NCBI RefSeq assembly: GCF_017571495.1 | Contig: NZ_JAGETZ010000006.1 | Coordinates: forward strand, 1-64,000 | From: Hymenobacter negativus | GTDB lineage: Bacteria; Bacteroidota; Bacteroidia; Cytophagales; Hymenobacteraceae | DNA length: 64,000 nucleotides | Direction of reading: 5' to 3' | In this document: piece after piece, positions 38,740 to 48,250 of the stretch | Layout: each line of letters begins with the position of its first letter | Position numbering within the stretch: position 1 is the stretch's first letter | The notes under the pieces: model-generated | The model's input: only the letters and a program-made list of their open reading frames with translations | Databases searched by the model: none | Told to the model about the DNA's origin: nothing | Position numbers and translations under genes: made by a program

Positions 38740-40851
38740 ATGAAGCGAAACATATTATTAGCCTTGCTGGTGCTCCCGGCCACCTACCGTGCCCAGGCGC
38801 AAGCCGCCGCACCCCTGACCGCTCATCTCGACAAAGTCAGCCTGACGGTGACGCTGGGGCCGGATGGCCGCCCCGCCTACGCCGTTTCTTATGGTCCGAA
38901 AACCGTCCTCAAGCCCTCTCGCCTGGGTATGTCTTTTGCCGATGGCAAGGGCTTCGATGGTCCGCTGGTACTCGCCGGCAGCGAAACCAAGGACGTGGAC
39001 GAAACCTGGCAGCCAGTGTGGGGCGAAGTAAAGGACATTCGCAACCATTACCAGCAGCTCACGGTGCACCTGCGCCAACCCGCCGCCGACGGCCGCAAGC
39101 TGGACGTGGTGTTCCGGGTATTTGCCGATGGAGTGGGCTTTCGTTACGAGTTTCCGCGCCAGTCCGGGCTGCAGTATTTCACGGTGCAGGACGAGTTCAC
39201 GGAGTTCAACCTGCCGGCCAACCACAAGGCCTTCTGGATTCCGGGCGACTACGACTCGAACGAGTACGCCTACACCACCAGCCGCGTGAGCGAGGTAAAC
39301 ACCACACCCATCAAGGCTATTCAGCTGAAGGCACCGGCCAACCGCATCCAGACGCCGCTGATGCTGAAATCGGACGACGGCCTGTACGTCAACATCCACG
39401 AGGCGGCGCTGGTGAACTACCCGGCCATGTTCCTGAACGTGGACACCAAAACCTTCGGCCTGAGCAGCCAGCTGGTGCCCGATGCCACCGGCACCGGCGC
39501 CAAAGCCTACTTGCAGGCCCCTGAGCACACGCCCTGGCGCACCATCGTGGTGAGCGACAAGGCGCCCGAGGTGCTGGCCAGCAAGCTCATTCTAAACCTG
39601 AACGAACCCAGCAAAATTGCTGACCCGAGCTGGATTAAGCCCCAGAAATTTGTGGGCGTGTGGTGGGAAATGCAGGTGAGCCGCGGCTCCTGGAACTACG
39701 CCGATACCTTCAACATCAAGCTGGCCGGCACCGACTGGAGCAAGCTCAAGCCCAACGGCCGCCACATGGCCAACACCGCCCACGTGAAGGAATACATCGA
39801 CTTTGCGGCTGCGCACCACATCACCGGCGTACTGGTGGAGGGCTGGAACGTGGGCTGGGAAGACTGGGCCAATAACTGGAAGGAAGAAGTGTTCGACTTC
39901 GTGACGCCCTATCCCGATTTTGACGTGGACGAGCTGCAGCGCTACGCCGCCAGCAAGGGCGTCAACATCATCATGCACCACGAAACCAGCAGCTCCGTCA
40001 CCAACTACGAGCGCCGCCAGGATGCTGCCTACCGCTTCATGAAACAGCACGGCTATACCTCCGTCAAGACCGGCTACGTGGGCCGCATTATCCCGCGCGG
40101 CGAGCACCACGACGGCCAGTGGATGGCCAACCACTACGTGCGCACCGCTCAAAAAACGGCCGACAACCAGATAATGGTGGACATGCACGAGGCCGTGCGT
40201 CCCACCGGCCTGCACCGCACCTACCCCAACTGGCTAGCCTGCGAGTCGGCCCGCGGCAACGAGTTTAACGCCTTCAGTGAGGGCAATATGCCCGAGCACG
40301 AAACCATTCTGCCCTTCACCCGCATGATGGGCGGCCCGATGGATTACACGCCGGGCATCTTCAAAATCCAGGGCTTCGCCGATGCCAAGCTCAAGCGTCA
40401 GGTGCACACCACCCTGGCCAAGCAGCTGGCCCTTTACGTGACGATGTACTCGCCCCTGCAAATGGCCGCCGACCTGCCCGAAAACTACCAGCCGCACCTC
40501 GATGCCTTCAAATTCATCGAAGACGTGCCCGTGGACTGGGACGACACCCGCATCCTGGCCGCCGAGCCCGGCGACTACCTCACCACCGTGCGCAAAGCCA
40601 AGGGCCGCGACGAGTGGTACCTCGGCAGCATTACTGACGAAAACGCCCGGCAGCAGCCCCTCAAGCTGGACTTTCTGACGCCCGGCCAGCGCTACGAGGC
40701 CACCATCTACGCCGACGGCAAAGGGGCCAGCTGGGATAAAAACCCCACCGCTTACCGCATCACCAGGCAAGTGGTGACCAGCAAGTCGGCGCTCACGCTG
40801 CAGCTGGCAGCCGGGGGTGGCGCGGCGGTCAGCTTCAAGCCCGTGAAGTAG
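38740..40851 (+). CDS. susB: GH97 alpha-glucosidase (SusB-type)
   Basis: 703 residues with signal peptide. The N-terminal super-sandwich domain (SLTVTLGPDGRPAYAVSYGP; FWIPGDYDSNEYAY) is followed by the TIM barrel: GVWWEMQVSRGSWNYAD, LVEGWNVGWEDWANN, MVDMHEAVRPTGLHRTYPN with a conserved Glu at 484, ESARGNEFNAFSEGNMPEHE, and MMGGPMDYTPGIF. SusB-type enzymes need Ca2+ and release glucose from the non-reducing end by inversion; the acidic residues in these motifs agree with the inverting branch. It acts in the periplasm downstream of the GH13 amylases. Confidence 0.93.
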   Translation: MKRNILLALLVLPATYRAQAQAAAPLTAHLDKVSLTVTLGPDGRPAYAVSYGPKTVLKPSRLGMSFADGKGFDGPLVLAGSETKDVDETWQPVWGEVKDIRNHYQQLTVHLRQPAADGRKLDVVFRVFADGVGFRYEFPRQSGLQYFTVQDEFTEFNLPANHKAFWIPGDYDSNEYAYTTSRVSEVNTTPIKAIQLKAPANRIQTPLMLKSDDGLYVNIHEAALVNYPAMFLNVDTKTFGLSSQLVPDATGTGAKAYLQAPEHTPWRTIVVSDKAPEVLASKLILNLNEPSKIADPSWIKPQKFVGVWWEMQVSRGSWNYADTFNIKLAGTDWSKLKPNGRHMANTAHVKEYIDFAAAHHITGVLVEGWNVGWEDWANNWKEEVFDFVTPYPDFDVDELQRYAASKGVNIIMHHETSSSVTNYERRQDAAYRFMKQHGYTSVKTGYVGRIIPRGEHHDGQWMANHYVRTAQKTADNQIMVDMHEAVRPTGLHRTYPNWLACESARGNEFNAFSEGNMPEHETILPFTRMMGGPMDYTPGIFKIQGFADAKLKRQVHTTLAKQLALYVTMYSPLQMAADLPENYQPHLDAFKFIEDVPVDWDDTRILAAEPGDYLTTVRKAKGRDEWYLGSITDENARQQPLKLDFLTPGQRYEATIYADGKGASWDKNPTAYRITRQVVTSKSALTLQLAAGGGAAVSFKPVK

Positions 40852-40859
40852 GAAGGACA

Positions 40860-40945
40860 TTCACTCCCGCCTTTCTGGGAGAGGGGCAGCTGTGACAAGA
40901 TGGGAAATTGCTTGATGCCCCCGCTGCGGGGAGGGATTGCTGCGT
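40860..40945. repeat. Degenerate REP-like hairpin after GH97
   Basis: ACTCCCGCCTTTCTGGGAGAGGGG and the later CCCCCGCTGCGGGGAGGGAT pair imperfectly, resembling the element at 38577. The two flank the GH97 gene. Confidence 0.5.
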
Positions 40946-41009
40946 GGTAAAGTGTAATGCAAAGCAAGGATGTAACAGTCTGAATTTAAAAACATTAACC
41001 ACTAAAAAC

Positions 41010-42422
41010 ATGCTCTTTTACAATAACGCCTTCAAAAAAGGCTTGGCTTTGGCAGTGTCCCTAAGCCTGCTGGCTGCTTGCAAGAAAGACTCGCCAGCCG
41101 CGCCCGACCCTATCATCCCGCCGGTGGTCACCACAACCACGCCGCCGCAGTACGGCACGCCCTTCGCCGGGGTGCCCAACCGGGAGGATGCCGTGGTGTA
41201 TCAAGTGAACATCCGGGCCTTTAGCCAGGCGGGCAACCTGGCGGGCGTCACGGCCCGGCTCGATTCCATCAAGGCCGTTGGCGCGAACGTGCTGTACCTG
41301 ATGCCGATTTACCCGATTGGGACCAATAGTCGGTCGTCGAACTCGCCCTACGCAGTGAAGGACTACCGCGCCGTAAACCCCGAGTTTGGCAGCCTCGCCG
41401 ACCTGCGCACGCTGGTAGACGCCGCCCACGCCCGAAATATGGCCGTGATGTTGGACTGGGTGGCCAACCATACCAGCTGGGACAACGCCTGGATAACGGC
41501 CCACCCCGACTGGTACCAGAAAGACGGGGCCGGGGGCATCCAGAGCCCGCCCAACACTACGTTTACCGATGTGGCGCAGCTCAATTTCACTAACGCGGCC
41601 ATGCGCCTGGAAATGATTTCGGCCATGAAGTCGTGGGTGTTTACCGCCAACGTCGACGGGTTTCGCTGTGACTACGCCGATGCCCCTGATATCGCCGCTA
41701 CCGATTTCTGGAAGCAAGCCGTGGACACCCTGCGCAGCGTGCGCACCCACAAGCTGCTGCTGCTGGCAGAAGGCACCCGCGCCAGCAATTTCGCCTCGGG
41801 CTTCGACTACAACTTCGGCTTCAACTTCTACGGCAGCATCTACCAGGTGTATAAGAACGGCCAGTCGGCGACCACTTTCGACGCCCTCAATACCAGTGAG
41901 TTCGCCAGCGCTACCGGCACGCAAAGCGTCGTGCGCTACATCACCAACCACGACGTGAACGGTTCCGACGGCACCCCTGTCGCACTGTTTGGCGGCGATG
42001 CCGGGGCCATGTCAGCGTTTGTGGTTGCCGCCCTCTACAAGGGCATTCCCTTCATTTACAACGGGCAGGAGGCTGGCATGAGCACGGCTATTACCTTCCC
42101 CTTCACCACCGTAAAGGTGCAGTGGGGCACGAAACCTGCCGTGACCCGTGCCTACAAGCAGCTGATGGCCGCCCGCGCCGCCAGCCCAGCCCTACAGCAC
42201 GGCACGCCCACTGCCTACAGCACCGCCAACGTGTGCGCCTTCACCAAGGCGGCCGGCTCCGACCGGGCCTTCGTGCTGGCGAACGTGCGCAACTCGGTCC
42301 AACCCTTCGCCGTGCCCGCCGCCCTGCAGGGTGCCTGGACCAATGCCCTGACCGGCAGTTCAGTCACCGTTGGCGCTTCGGTTGCGCTGCCCGCCTACGG
42401 CTACCTGGTGCTAAAAAAATAG
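41010..42422 (+). CDS. susG: Surface GH13 alpha-amylase lipoprotein (SusG-like)
   Basis: 470 residues. The ATG at 41010 gives a lipoprotein signal (LAVSLSLLAAC, Cys24) followed by a Pro/Thr linker. Catalytic triad: Asp221 in GFRCDYAD, Glu254 in LLAEG, Asp315 in ITNHD. It is a paralog of the periplasmic enzyme at 37180 (same PFAGVPN, YQVNIRAFS, TARLDSIKAVGANV, LMPIYPIG motifs). Lipid anchoring makes it the candidate for starch cleavage at the cell surface. I see no extra carbohydrate-binding module such as Bacteroides SusG has. Confidence 0.88.
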   Translation: MLFYNNAFKKGLALAVSLSLLAACKKDSPAAPDPIIPPVVTTTTPPQYGTPFAGVPNREDAVVYQVNIRAFSQAGNLAGVTARLDSIKAVGANVLYLMPIYPIGTNSRSSNSPYAVKDYRAVNPEFGSLADLRTLVDAAHARNMAVMLDWVANHTSWDNAWITAHPDWYQKDGAGGIQSPPNTTFTDVAQLNFTNAAMRLEMISAMKSWVFTANVDGFRCDYADAPDIAATDFWKQAVDTLRSVRTHKLLLLAEGTRASNFASGFDYNFGFNFYGSIYQVYKNGQSATTFDALNTSEFASATGTQSVVRYITNHDVNGSDGTPVALFGGDAGAMSAFVVAALYKGIPFIYNGQEAGMSTAITFPFTTVKVQWGTKPAVTRAYKQLMAARAASPALQHGTPTAYSTANVCAFTKAAGSDRAFVLANVRNSVQPFAVPAALQGAWTNALTGSSVTVGASVALPAYGYLVLKK

Positions 42423-42445
42423 CCCGGCGCCGGTGCACACGCCCT

Positions 42446-42501
42446 AGCTGGCCTTATCCCCCGAAGCATTTTGCTAAGGCGGGATAAGGCCAGCTTTTTT
42501 G
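42446..42501 (+). terminator. Strong terminator of the starch locus
   Basis: AGCTGGCCTTATCCC (42446-42460) and GGGATAAGGCCAGCT (42481-42495) pair over 15 bp without mismatch and are followed by six T. The rest of the 300-bp gap to the next gene shows no gene. Confidence 0.92.
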
Positions 42502-42724
42502 TGTCCGGCTTTTAGGCAGCTGGCCTCTTGTCGTCAATGCTTAATCATTACGCCTCAAATTATGCCTGCTTATCCGCATTGCCGCGGCTATAGCGCTTCG
42601 TGAGGTGCGGCCGCAGGAAAGGCGCTTTTCAGGCAACTTTTTCTCCACTATCACCGAGTTGAGCAAAGCAAGCGCTTTGCAGCGGCTGCGGCATTCCCAC
42701 CCACTTCTTCTATACCTCGTTCGC

Positions 42725-43351
42725 ATGAAATACGCGTTACTGTTCCTTCTGGGCCTGGGTGCTGCCGGGGCCGCCCATGCGCAAGCGCCCGCGCCTGCTG
42801 CCACCGCCGCTTCCGAGCCGACAGCGGCCATGCTCCAGCGCTACACTACCGCCGGCGGGCAAACCACCTTCTTCTCCACCGCGCCGCTCGAAGACATTGA
42901 GGCCCTGAACTCCCGCGTGGCCGCCATTTTCGATTTGAGCAACGGCCAGCTGGCGTTTTCCATGCTGATGAAGGACTTCCAGTTCAAAAACTCGCTGATG
43001 CAGGAGCATTTCAACGAGAACTACGCCGAGAGCGACAAGTACCCCCGCGCCCGCTTTACCGGCACGCTCGTGACCATGCCCACCGAGGCACAGCTGCGCA
43101 GCGGCCCCCAGCCGGTGTATGTGCAGGGTTTGCTCACCATCCACAATGTGAAGCGCAAAGTGCGCGTGCCCGGCACCCTGCAGCTACGCGGCAATGACCT
43201 GGTGGTAACCTCCAAGTTCGCTGTAGCGCCGGCCGACTACAAAATCAAAATCCCCGCCCTGGTGCGCAACAACATCGCCAAAAGCATCGATGTGAGCGTG
43301 ATTCTAAGCTGCCAGCCTGGCCCCGCCGGCACGGCAAGCATCGCTAAGTAA
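42725..43351 (+). CDS. YceI-family periplasmic protein
   Basis: 208 residues with signal peptide ending AAHAQ. The mature part is a lipocalin-like YceI barrel: TTFFSTAPLEDIEALNSRV, FQFKNSLMQEHFNENYAESD, YPRARFTG, VQGLLTIHNVKRKVRVPG, IPALVRNNIAKSIDVSV. Members bind long isoprenoid chains or amphiphiles. The conserved motif order is complete. Role in this cell unknown. Confidence 0.85.
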   Translation: MKYALLFLLGLGAAGAAHAQAPAPAATAASEPTAAMLQRYTTAGGQTTFFSTAPLEDIEALNSRVAAIFDLSNGQLAFSMLMKDFQFKNSLMQEHFNENYAESDKYPRARFTGTLVTMPTEAQLRSGPQPVYVQGLLTIHNVKRKVRVPGTLQLRGNDLVVTSKFAVAPADYKIKIPALVRNNIAKSIDVSVILSCQPGPAGTASIAK

Positions 43352-43452
43352 CGCAGCGTTATTCCAAAAATGAAGGCCCGCCCTGCGCTTGCAGCGGCGG
43401 GCTTTCTTGTGCGCCAAACACGAAACCAGCGCCGCCCGCCGTTGCAGAAGCT

Positions 43453-44286
43453 ATGACCAAACTTCGATGCTTCTTGCAGTGGCTGCGGCCGCACATGCCT
43501 TATATCAACATTGCCTTAGCCGGCACGGCCTATTGGGCCAATGAGTATTGGTTTCAGGGATTCTGCCAGCCGGTGGAATGGGCGGCATGGGTGCTGGCCG
43601 TGAGTACGGCGGCTTTTCTGCTGTGGCCATTTGCGAAGCGCATTCCGGTGCTGAATTACCTGATGCTCTTTCTAATGGGTATGCATTTTACGGTGTGCGT
43701 GTATTGCGCGCTGTTCATTAATCCCATGCAGCTGTTAAGCATGCTGCTGTTCTTCTTTCTGGTGTTTCCATTGCTGCTTTGGGTGCCGGTGGTGTTTGCA
43801 GTGCAGGCGCTGAACCGGACAATGGTCAGTGCGCTTCCTGGAGCGCGCTGGATTTTTGGCGCCGGGGCGATGCTGTTGATATTGCCCCAACTGTGGGTGG
43901 AGAAACAGTTCCGGGAGGTAGAAGCGGCGGTGGCCAGCCTACCCGCTGCTGAACGGCACAAACCTTCGGCCCTGGCCCGAGTGGTGCCGCGCAGCTACGC
44001 GGCGGAACGATTAGCCGGCGCTTACTTTAAGTATCACAACTACCCCGAATTCATTCTCGATGGCTGGCGCCCGCCTCTACACGACCCGCTGATAAACGTA
44101 AGCCTTTGGGCGCGTGAGGCATCAGCATATGGCCCAAACCCGCTGAAAGTGATTTACTGGGATGCTGCTACTGACGCTCCGCACGGCTCCCTGAAAACGC
44201 AGGCCCTGTTCTACCACCTGCTGTTCCCAAACCGCCCTGTCAAGGCCGACTGTATCTGCAACCAGACCTATGACGGAGAGGGGTAA
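43453..44286 (+). CDS. Membrane protein of unknown function
   Basis: 277 residues with five or so hydrophobic segments in the first 150 residues (WAAWVLAVSTAAFLLWPF, YLMLFLMGMHFTVCVYCALF, LLFFFLVFPLLLWVPVVF, WIFGAGAMLLILPQLW) and a soluble C-terminal part of about 120 residues. I recognise no family. Confidence 0.6.
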   Translation: MTKLRCFLQWLRPHMPYINIALAGTAYWANEYWFQGFCQPVEWAAWVLAVSTAAFLLWPFAKRIPVLNYLMLFLMGMHFTVCVYCALFINPMQLLSMLLFFFLVFPLLLWVPVVFAVQALNRTMVSALPGARWIFGAGAMLLILPQLWVEKQFREVEAAVASLPAAERHKPSALARVVPRSYAAERLAGAYFKYHNYPEFILDGWRPPLHDPLINVSLWAREASAYGPNPLKVIYWDAATDAPHGSLKTQALFYHLLFPNRPVKADCICNQTYDGEG

Positions 44287-44749
44287 TTCTTCTGGGAGCC
44301 GCAGTGGAACAGTCCAGTAGCAAGCCGCCGCGTACAGGAGGAACTGGCAAAACAGGAGATAATGAGAAAGTCGAAGGGAGCATTTAGAACGCACTTTCCT
44401 GAGGTAGACAGCACTGCCCGGCTAGAGAAGAGTGGCCATTCATTCAAGGCAAAGCCAGCTGCGGAAATGTGTAACCCGAACGGCAGCATCGTGAGTTTGG
44501 TCGGGATAAATAGCGGCACAATAAAAAACGGCTGTAGGACCCAACCTGGGGCGTTGTGGAAAACTTCTGAGGTTTTTCCTTGTCCTCCCCAAACACAACG
44601 GGTAATTTCAAGGATTGAATAACCCCGGAGGTCCACACTCCGCCACCCTCCAATCTACCCTTTCACAACTGACTGAACGACTTGCGGCGGGGGCTGCCCC
44701 TGCCGCGGGTTTTTGTATACAAAAAAATCCACACCAAAACACTACTGGT
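44287..44749. other. Intergenic leader region of nrdA
   Basis: About 460 bp without a convincing gene. A GC-rich hairpin GCGGCGGGG-GCTG-CCCCTGCCGC at 44683-44706 followed by GGGTTTTT lies about 40 bp before the nrdA start and could act as attenuator or leader structure. Confidence 0.4.
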
Positions 44750-47131
44750 ATGCTCGTAATTAAACGCGACGGACGCCGCGAATCCGTCAAGTTCGACAAG
44801 GTAACTGCCCGCATTGAGAAGCTGTGCTATGGCTTGCACATGGACTACGTGTCGCCGATTGAGGTGGCCAAGAAGGTGATTGACGGCATCTACGACGGCG
44901 TGACCACCGTGGAGCTTGACAACCTCGCCGCCGAAACCGCCGCTTCGCTCACCACCAAGCACCCGGACTACGCCATTCTGGCGGCCCGCATTGCGGTGAG
45001 CAACCTGCACAAGGTGACTTCTAAGTCCTTCTCGAGCACGATGAAGCGGCTGTATACTTACGAGGACCCCAAGAACGGCGACAACGCTTCGCTGCTGGCC
45101 ACCGACGTGTGGGAGGTGATTCATAAGAATGCCGCTACGCTGGACTCGGCCATTATTTATGACCGGGACTACAACTACGACTTCTTCGGCTTCAAGACGC
45201 TGGAACGCTCGTACCTGCTGCGCCTGGAGGGCAAGGTGGTGGAGCGGCCCCAGCACATGCTGATGCGCGTGTCGGTGGGCATCCACAAGGATGACATTGA
45301 GTCGGTTATTAAGACCTACAACTTGCTGAGCGAGCGGTGGTTTACGCACGCCACGCCCACGCTGTTCAACGCGGGCACGCCGAAGCCGCAGATGTCGAGC
45401 TGCTTCCTGCTCACGATGAAGGACGACTCCATCGACGGCATTTATGACACGCTGAAGAACTGCGCGTTGATTTCGCAATCTGCCGGCGGCATCGGGCTGT
45501 CGGTGAGCAACGTGCGGGCCACGGGCTCCTACATCAAGGGCACGAATGGCAACTCGAACGGGCTGGTGCCCATGCTGAAGGTGTTCAACGACACGGCCCG
45601 CTACGTGGACCAGGGCGGTGGCAAGCGCAAGGGCGCGTTCGCCATTTACCTGGAGCCCTGGCACGCCGACGTGTTCGAGTTCCTCGACCTGAAGAAGAAC
45701 CACGGCAAGGAGGAAATGCGCGCCCGCGACTTGTTTTATGCGCTGTGGACGCCCGACTTGTTCATGAAGCGCGTGGAGGAAAACGGCGACTGGACGCTGA
45801 TGTGCCCCCACGAGTGCCCCGGTCTGGAAAACTCCTGGGGCCCGGAGTTCGAGAAGCTCTACATGAAGTACGAGAAGGAGGGCCGCGGCCGCCGCACCAT
45901 CAAGGCGCAGGAGCTGTGGTTTGCCATCCTGGAAAGCCAGACGGAGACGGGCACGCCCTACATGCTGTTCAAGGACGCGGCCAACGGCAAGAGCAACCAG
46001 CAAAACCTGGGCACGATTAAGAGCTCGAACCTGTGCACCGAGATTATTGAGTACACCGACGCCGACGAAATTGCGGTGTGCAACCTGGCTTCGCTGGCGC
46101 TGCCCCGCTACCTGGTGACCGACGCCCAGGGCAACACCACCTTCGACCACCAGAAGCTGTACGAGGTGACCTACCAGGCCACGGTGAACCTGAACAAGGT
46201 GATTGACGTGAACTACTACCCGGTGCCCGAAACGCAGAAGTCGAACTTCCGCCACCGCCCCATCGGGCTGGGCGTGCAGGGCCTGGCCGACACGTTCATT
46301 GCCCTGCGCATGCCCTTCGAGAGTGACGAAGCCTCGGGCCTGAACAAGGACATCTTCGAAACCATCTACTTCGCGGCCATGACGGCCTCGAAGGACCTCG
46401 CCATCAAGGACGGGCACTACGAGACCTTCCCCGGCTCGCCCCTGAGCCAGGGCAAGTTCCAGTTCGACCTGTGGGGCGTGACGCCCGACTCGGGCCGCTG
46501 GGACTGGGAAAGCCTGCGCGCCGAGGTGGTGAAGCACGGCGCCCGCAACTCGCTGCTGGTGGCACCCATGCCCACGGCCAGCACCGCCCAGATTCTGGGC
46601 AACAACGAGTCGTTTGAGCCCTACACGAGCAACATTTACGTGCGGCGCGTGCTCAGCGGCGAGTTCATGGTGGTGAACAAGCACCTGCTGAAGGACCTGG
46701 TGGCCCTGGGCCTGTGGAACGACGCGATGAAGCAGGAAATCATCGCGGCCAACGGCTCGGTGCAGAACATCCAGCGCATTCCGCAGCACATCAAGGACCT
46801 GTACAAGACGGTGTGGGAGATTTCGCAGCGCCGCATCATCGACCAGGCCGCCGACCGCGGGGCCTACATCTGCCAGAGCCAGAGCCTGAACCTGCACGTG
46901 CAAAACGTGAACTTCGGCAAGCTCACCAGCATGCACTTCCACGCCTGGAAGCGCGGCCTGAAAACCGGCATGTACTACCTGCGCACCAAAGCCGCCGCCG
47001 ACGCCATCAAGTTCACGGTGGAAAAGCAAGCCGCCGAAACCCTGGAGCCCCTGGCCCTGGTGGAGCAAAACCAGTCCGACATGGCCTGCTCCCTGGATAA
47101 CCCGGACGCCTGCGAGGCCTGCGGGTCGTAG
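44750..47131 (+). CDS. nrdA: Ribonucleoside-diphosphate reductase large subunit, class I
   Basis: 793 residues from the ATG at 44750, where the ATP-cone domain begins ([20 protein letters not shown]). It reduces ribonucleoside diphosphates to deoxy forms. Active-site elements are complete: [10 protein letters not shown], the NLCTE motif with the thiyl Cys429, and the tyrosine pair in GMYYLRT for the radical path. The C-terminal swinging tail ends CEACGS, with Cys788 and Cys791 as the redox shuttle. The small subunit nrdB is not next to it. The last 125 bp of the coding sequence recur exactly at 48100-48224. Confidence 0.95.
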   Translation: MLVIKRDGRRESVKFDKVTARIEKLCYGLHMDYVSPIEVAKKVIDGIYDGVTTVELDNLAAETAASLTTKHPDYAILAARIAVSNLHKVTSKSFSSTMKRLYTYEDPKNGDNASLLATDVWEVIHKNAATLDSAIIYDRDYNYDFFGFKTLERSYLLRLEGKVVERPQHMLMRVSVGIHKDDIESVIKTYNLLSERWFTHATPTLFNAGTPKPQMSSCFLLTMKDDSIDGIYDTLKNCALISQSAGGIGLSVSNVRATGSYIKGTNGNSNGLVPMLKVFNDTARYVDQGGGKRKGAFAIYLEPWHADVFEFLDLKKNHGKEEMRARDLFYALWTPDLFMKRVEENGDWTLMCPHECPGLENSWGPEFEKLYMKYEKEGRGRRTIKAQELWFAILESQTETGTPYMLFKDAANGKSNQQNLGTIKSSNLCTEIIEYTDADEIAVCNLASLALPRYLVTDAQGNTTFDHQKLYEVTYQATVNLNKVIDVNYYPVPETQKSNFRHRPIGLGVQGLADTFIALRMPFESDEASGLNKDIFETIYFAAMTASKDLAIKDGHYETFPGSPLSQGKFQFDLWGVTPDSGRWDWESLRAEVVKHGARNSLLVAPMPTASTAQILGNNESFEPYTSNIYVRRVLSGEFMVVNKHLLKDLVALGLWNDAMKQEIIAANGSVQNIQRIPQHIKDLYKTVWEISQRRIIDQAADRGAYICQSQSLNLHVQNVNFGKLTSMHFHAWKRGLKTGMYYLRTKAAADAIKFTVEKQAAETLEPLALVEQNQSDMACSLDNPDACEACGS
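47006..47130 (+). repeat. Direct repeat, original copy in nrdA (125 bp)
   Basis: The segment coding for the C-terminal 41 residues of NrdA, from ATCAAG to the first two bases of the stop codon, is identical base for base to 48100-48224. Confidence 0.95.
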
Positions 47132-47187
47132 AGTTTAGGGTTGTTGAGTAACAAATCAGGTTAGCATTCCTAATCTACTCATCACCT

Positions 47188-47220
47188 CAAAAAGCCGCCT
47201 CCTAGTGAGGCGGCTTTTTG
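47188..47220. terminator. Terminator after nrdA
   Basis: CAAAAAGCCGCCTC and GAGGCGGCTTTTTG pair over 14 bp with a 5-base loop. The stretch GGCTTTTTGCTAACCGG at its right end (47212-47228) also follows the hairpin at 51297-51321. Confidence 0.9.
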
Positions 47221-47235
47221 CTAACCGGCCTATAA

Positions 47236-47538
47236 ATGAAAAGTATTCCCTATCAACAATTCGTCGCTTTGCTGAAGTTGCTTGGCTTGGTGCATGTGCG
47301 CACCGAGGCCAGCCACCAGCATTGGGACTTTCCGCCTGACGCAGGCAAGAAGCTGCTTCGGCACCTGATTATCCGCGATAAGGACAAGGATATTCCGGTT
47401 TTGCACATGCACACCAACCTGATGACGCTCGAACTCTCAGGCGTGGTGACGCGGGAGGAATTCAACCGGATGCTGGCGGAACAAGCGAATCCGAAAGCGG
47501 CCAAAGCGGCGGCCCGCAAACGCAAAGACAAGGAGTAA
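47236..47538 (+). CDS. HicA-like toxin
   Basis: 100 residues. It follows the HicA pattern: VALLKLLGLVHVRTEASHQHW with the conserved His in the SHQHW position (GSHH in the family), a short beta hairpin (HLIIRDKDKDIPVLHMH) and a C-terminal helix (EEFNRMLAE), plus a Lys/Arg-rich tail. HicA toxins cleave mRNA. The HicB-like gene is beside it but convergent, not in the usual shared operon. The match is divergent, so the call is moderate. Confidence 0.6.
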   Translation: MKSIPYQQFVALLKLLGLVHVRTEASHQHWDFPPDAGKKLLRHLIIRDKDKDIPVLHMHTNLMTLELSGVVTREEFNRMLAEQANPKAAKAAARKRKDKE

Positions 47539-47540
47539 CA

Positions 47541-47585
47541 CCAATAAAAAAGCCCTGACCGTACTGGTCAGGGCTTTTTTATTGG
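47541..47585. terminator. Perfect bidirectional terminator
   Basis: CCAATAAAAAAGCCCTGACC and GGTCAGGGCTTTTTTATTGG are perfect 20-bp arms around GTACT. It separates the convergent HicA-like and HicB-like genes. Confidence 0.95.
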
Positions 47586-47600
47586 GATGCTGGTCCCCTA

Positions 47601-47954
47601 TTAAACAGGCAGCAATACTTCTTCGGTGAGGATGCGACGGCTACGGGAGGTGCGGTTGAGCAGCTCAATGGGCAAGCGCGGGGGCTCATACACGGGCTCG
47701 GGCTGCTTGAGTAAGCGCCACCCCAGCGCCAGCAGGAATTGGTCGAGGGTGCCGCGCTCAGCAGTGTCTTTGATGAAAATGGCCAGGGCATCTTCGAAAG
47801 CAGCGCGGGCTTCCTCTTCGGTGTCGCCATAGGACGAGACTTCCAGCGCGGGGCAATAGGCCACGTACTGGCCGCTGTCGTCGTCGAGGACGAGTAGGAC
47901 CTCAATCTGGGCTTTGGCGAGGCGGCCGTGCGGGTCGGTGGTGAGAGTAGCCAT
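47601..47954 (-). CDS. HicB-like antitoxin
   Basis: 117 residues. The HicB partial RNase H-like fold is visible: IEVLLVLDDDSGQYVAYCPA followed by LEVSSYGDTEEEARAAFEDAL, the typical strand-strand-helix. The C-terminal part (LPIELLNRTSRSRRILTEEV) lacks a clear helix-turn-helix. HicB proteins bind HicA and repress their operon. Convergent with the HicA-like gene at 47236. Confidence 0.65.
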   Translation of the reverse strand: MATLTTDPHGRLAKAQIEVLLVLDDDSGQYVAYCPALEVSSYGDTEEEARAAFEDALAIFIKDTAERGTLDQFLLALGWRLLKQPEPVYEPPRLPIELLNRTSRSRRILTEEVLLPV

Positions 47955-48066
47955 AGAGAAATAGGAATAGGAACCGGGCCGGGGCCGGTTTAAGTAAAGC
48001 TAGTGCAAAGTACGCTACCGTGAACAACGAAGGGGGGCGGTTCTGTTCGCGACAACTTGCAAGGGC

Positions 48067-48225
48067 ATGAAAGCCATGTATATTTGCTCAGCCTCCGCTA
48101 TCAAGTTCACGGTGGAAAAGCAAGCCGCCGAAACCCTGGAGCCCCTGGCCCTGGTGGAGCAAAACCAGTCCGACATGGCCTGCTCCCTGGATAACCCGGA
48201 CGCCTGCGAGGCCTGCGGGTCGTAA
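48067..48225 (+). pseudogene. Partial copy of nrdA 3' end (52-codon open frame)
   Basis: The 125-bp copy of the nrdA tail is in frame with an upstream ATG, giving MKAMYICSASA followed by the last 41 NrdA residues, CEACGS included, and its own stop TAA. It probably is a duplication scar. It could still be made as a small protein carrying the redox tail, for which I see no evidence beyond the open frame. Confidence 0.8.
48100..48224 (+). repeat. Direct repeat, second copy of nrdA tail (125 bp)
   Basis: Identical to 47006-47130; just left of it the match drops to CCGCTATC versus ACGCCATC. The 969 bp between the copies hold the HicA/HicB-like genes. Confidence 0.95.
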
Positions 48226-48250
48226 GGAATATTTAAGATATGTTCCCAAA

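Noticed and set aside
44684..44714. Hairpin before nrdA as a classic terminator
   Set aside because: No gene ends shortly before it on the plus strand and the T run is short and interrupted; kept only as a possible leader structure.
44663..47068. 801-codon minus-strand open frame opposite nrdA
   Set aside because: It is the antisense shadow of a highly conserved gene with strong codon bias; the His/Val/Leu-rich translation has no domain.
48067..48225. A second functional ribonucleotide reductase gene
   Set aside because: Only the last 41 codons are present; all catalytic parts except the tail are missing.
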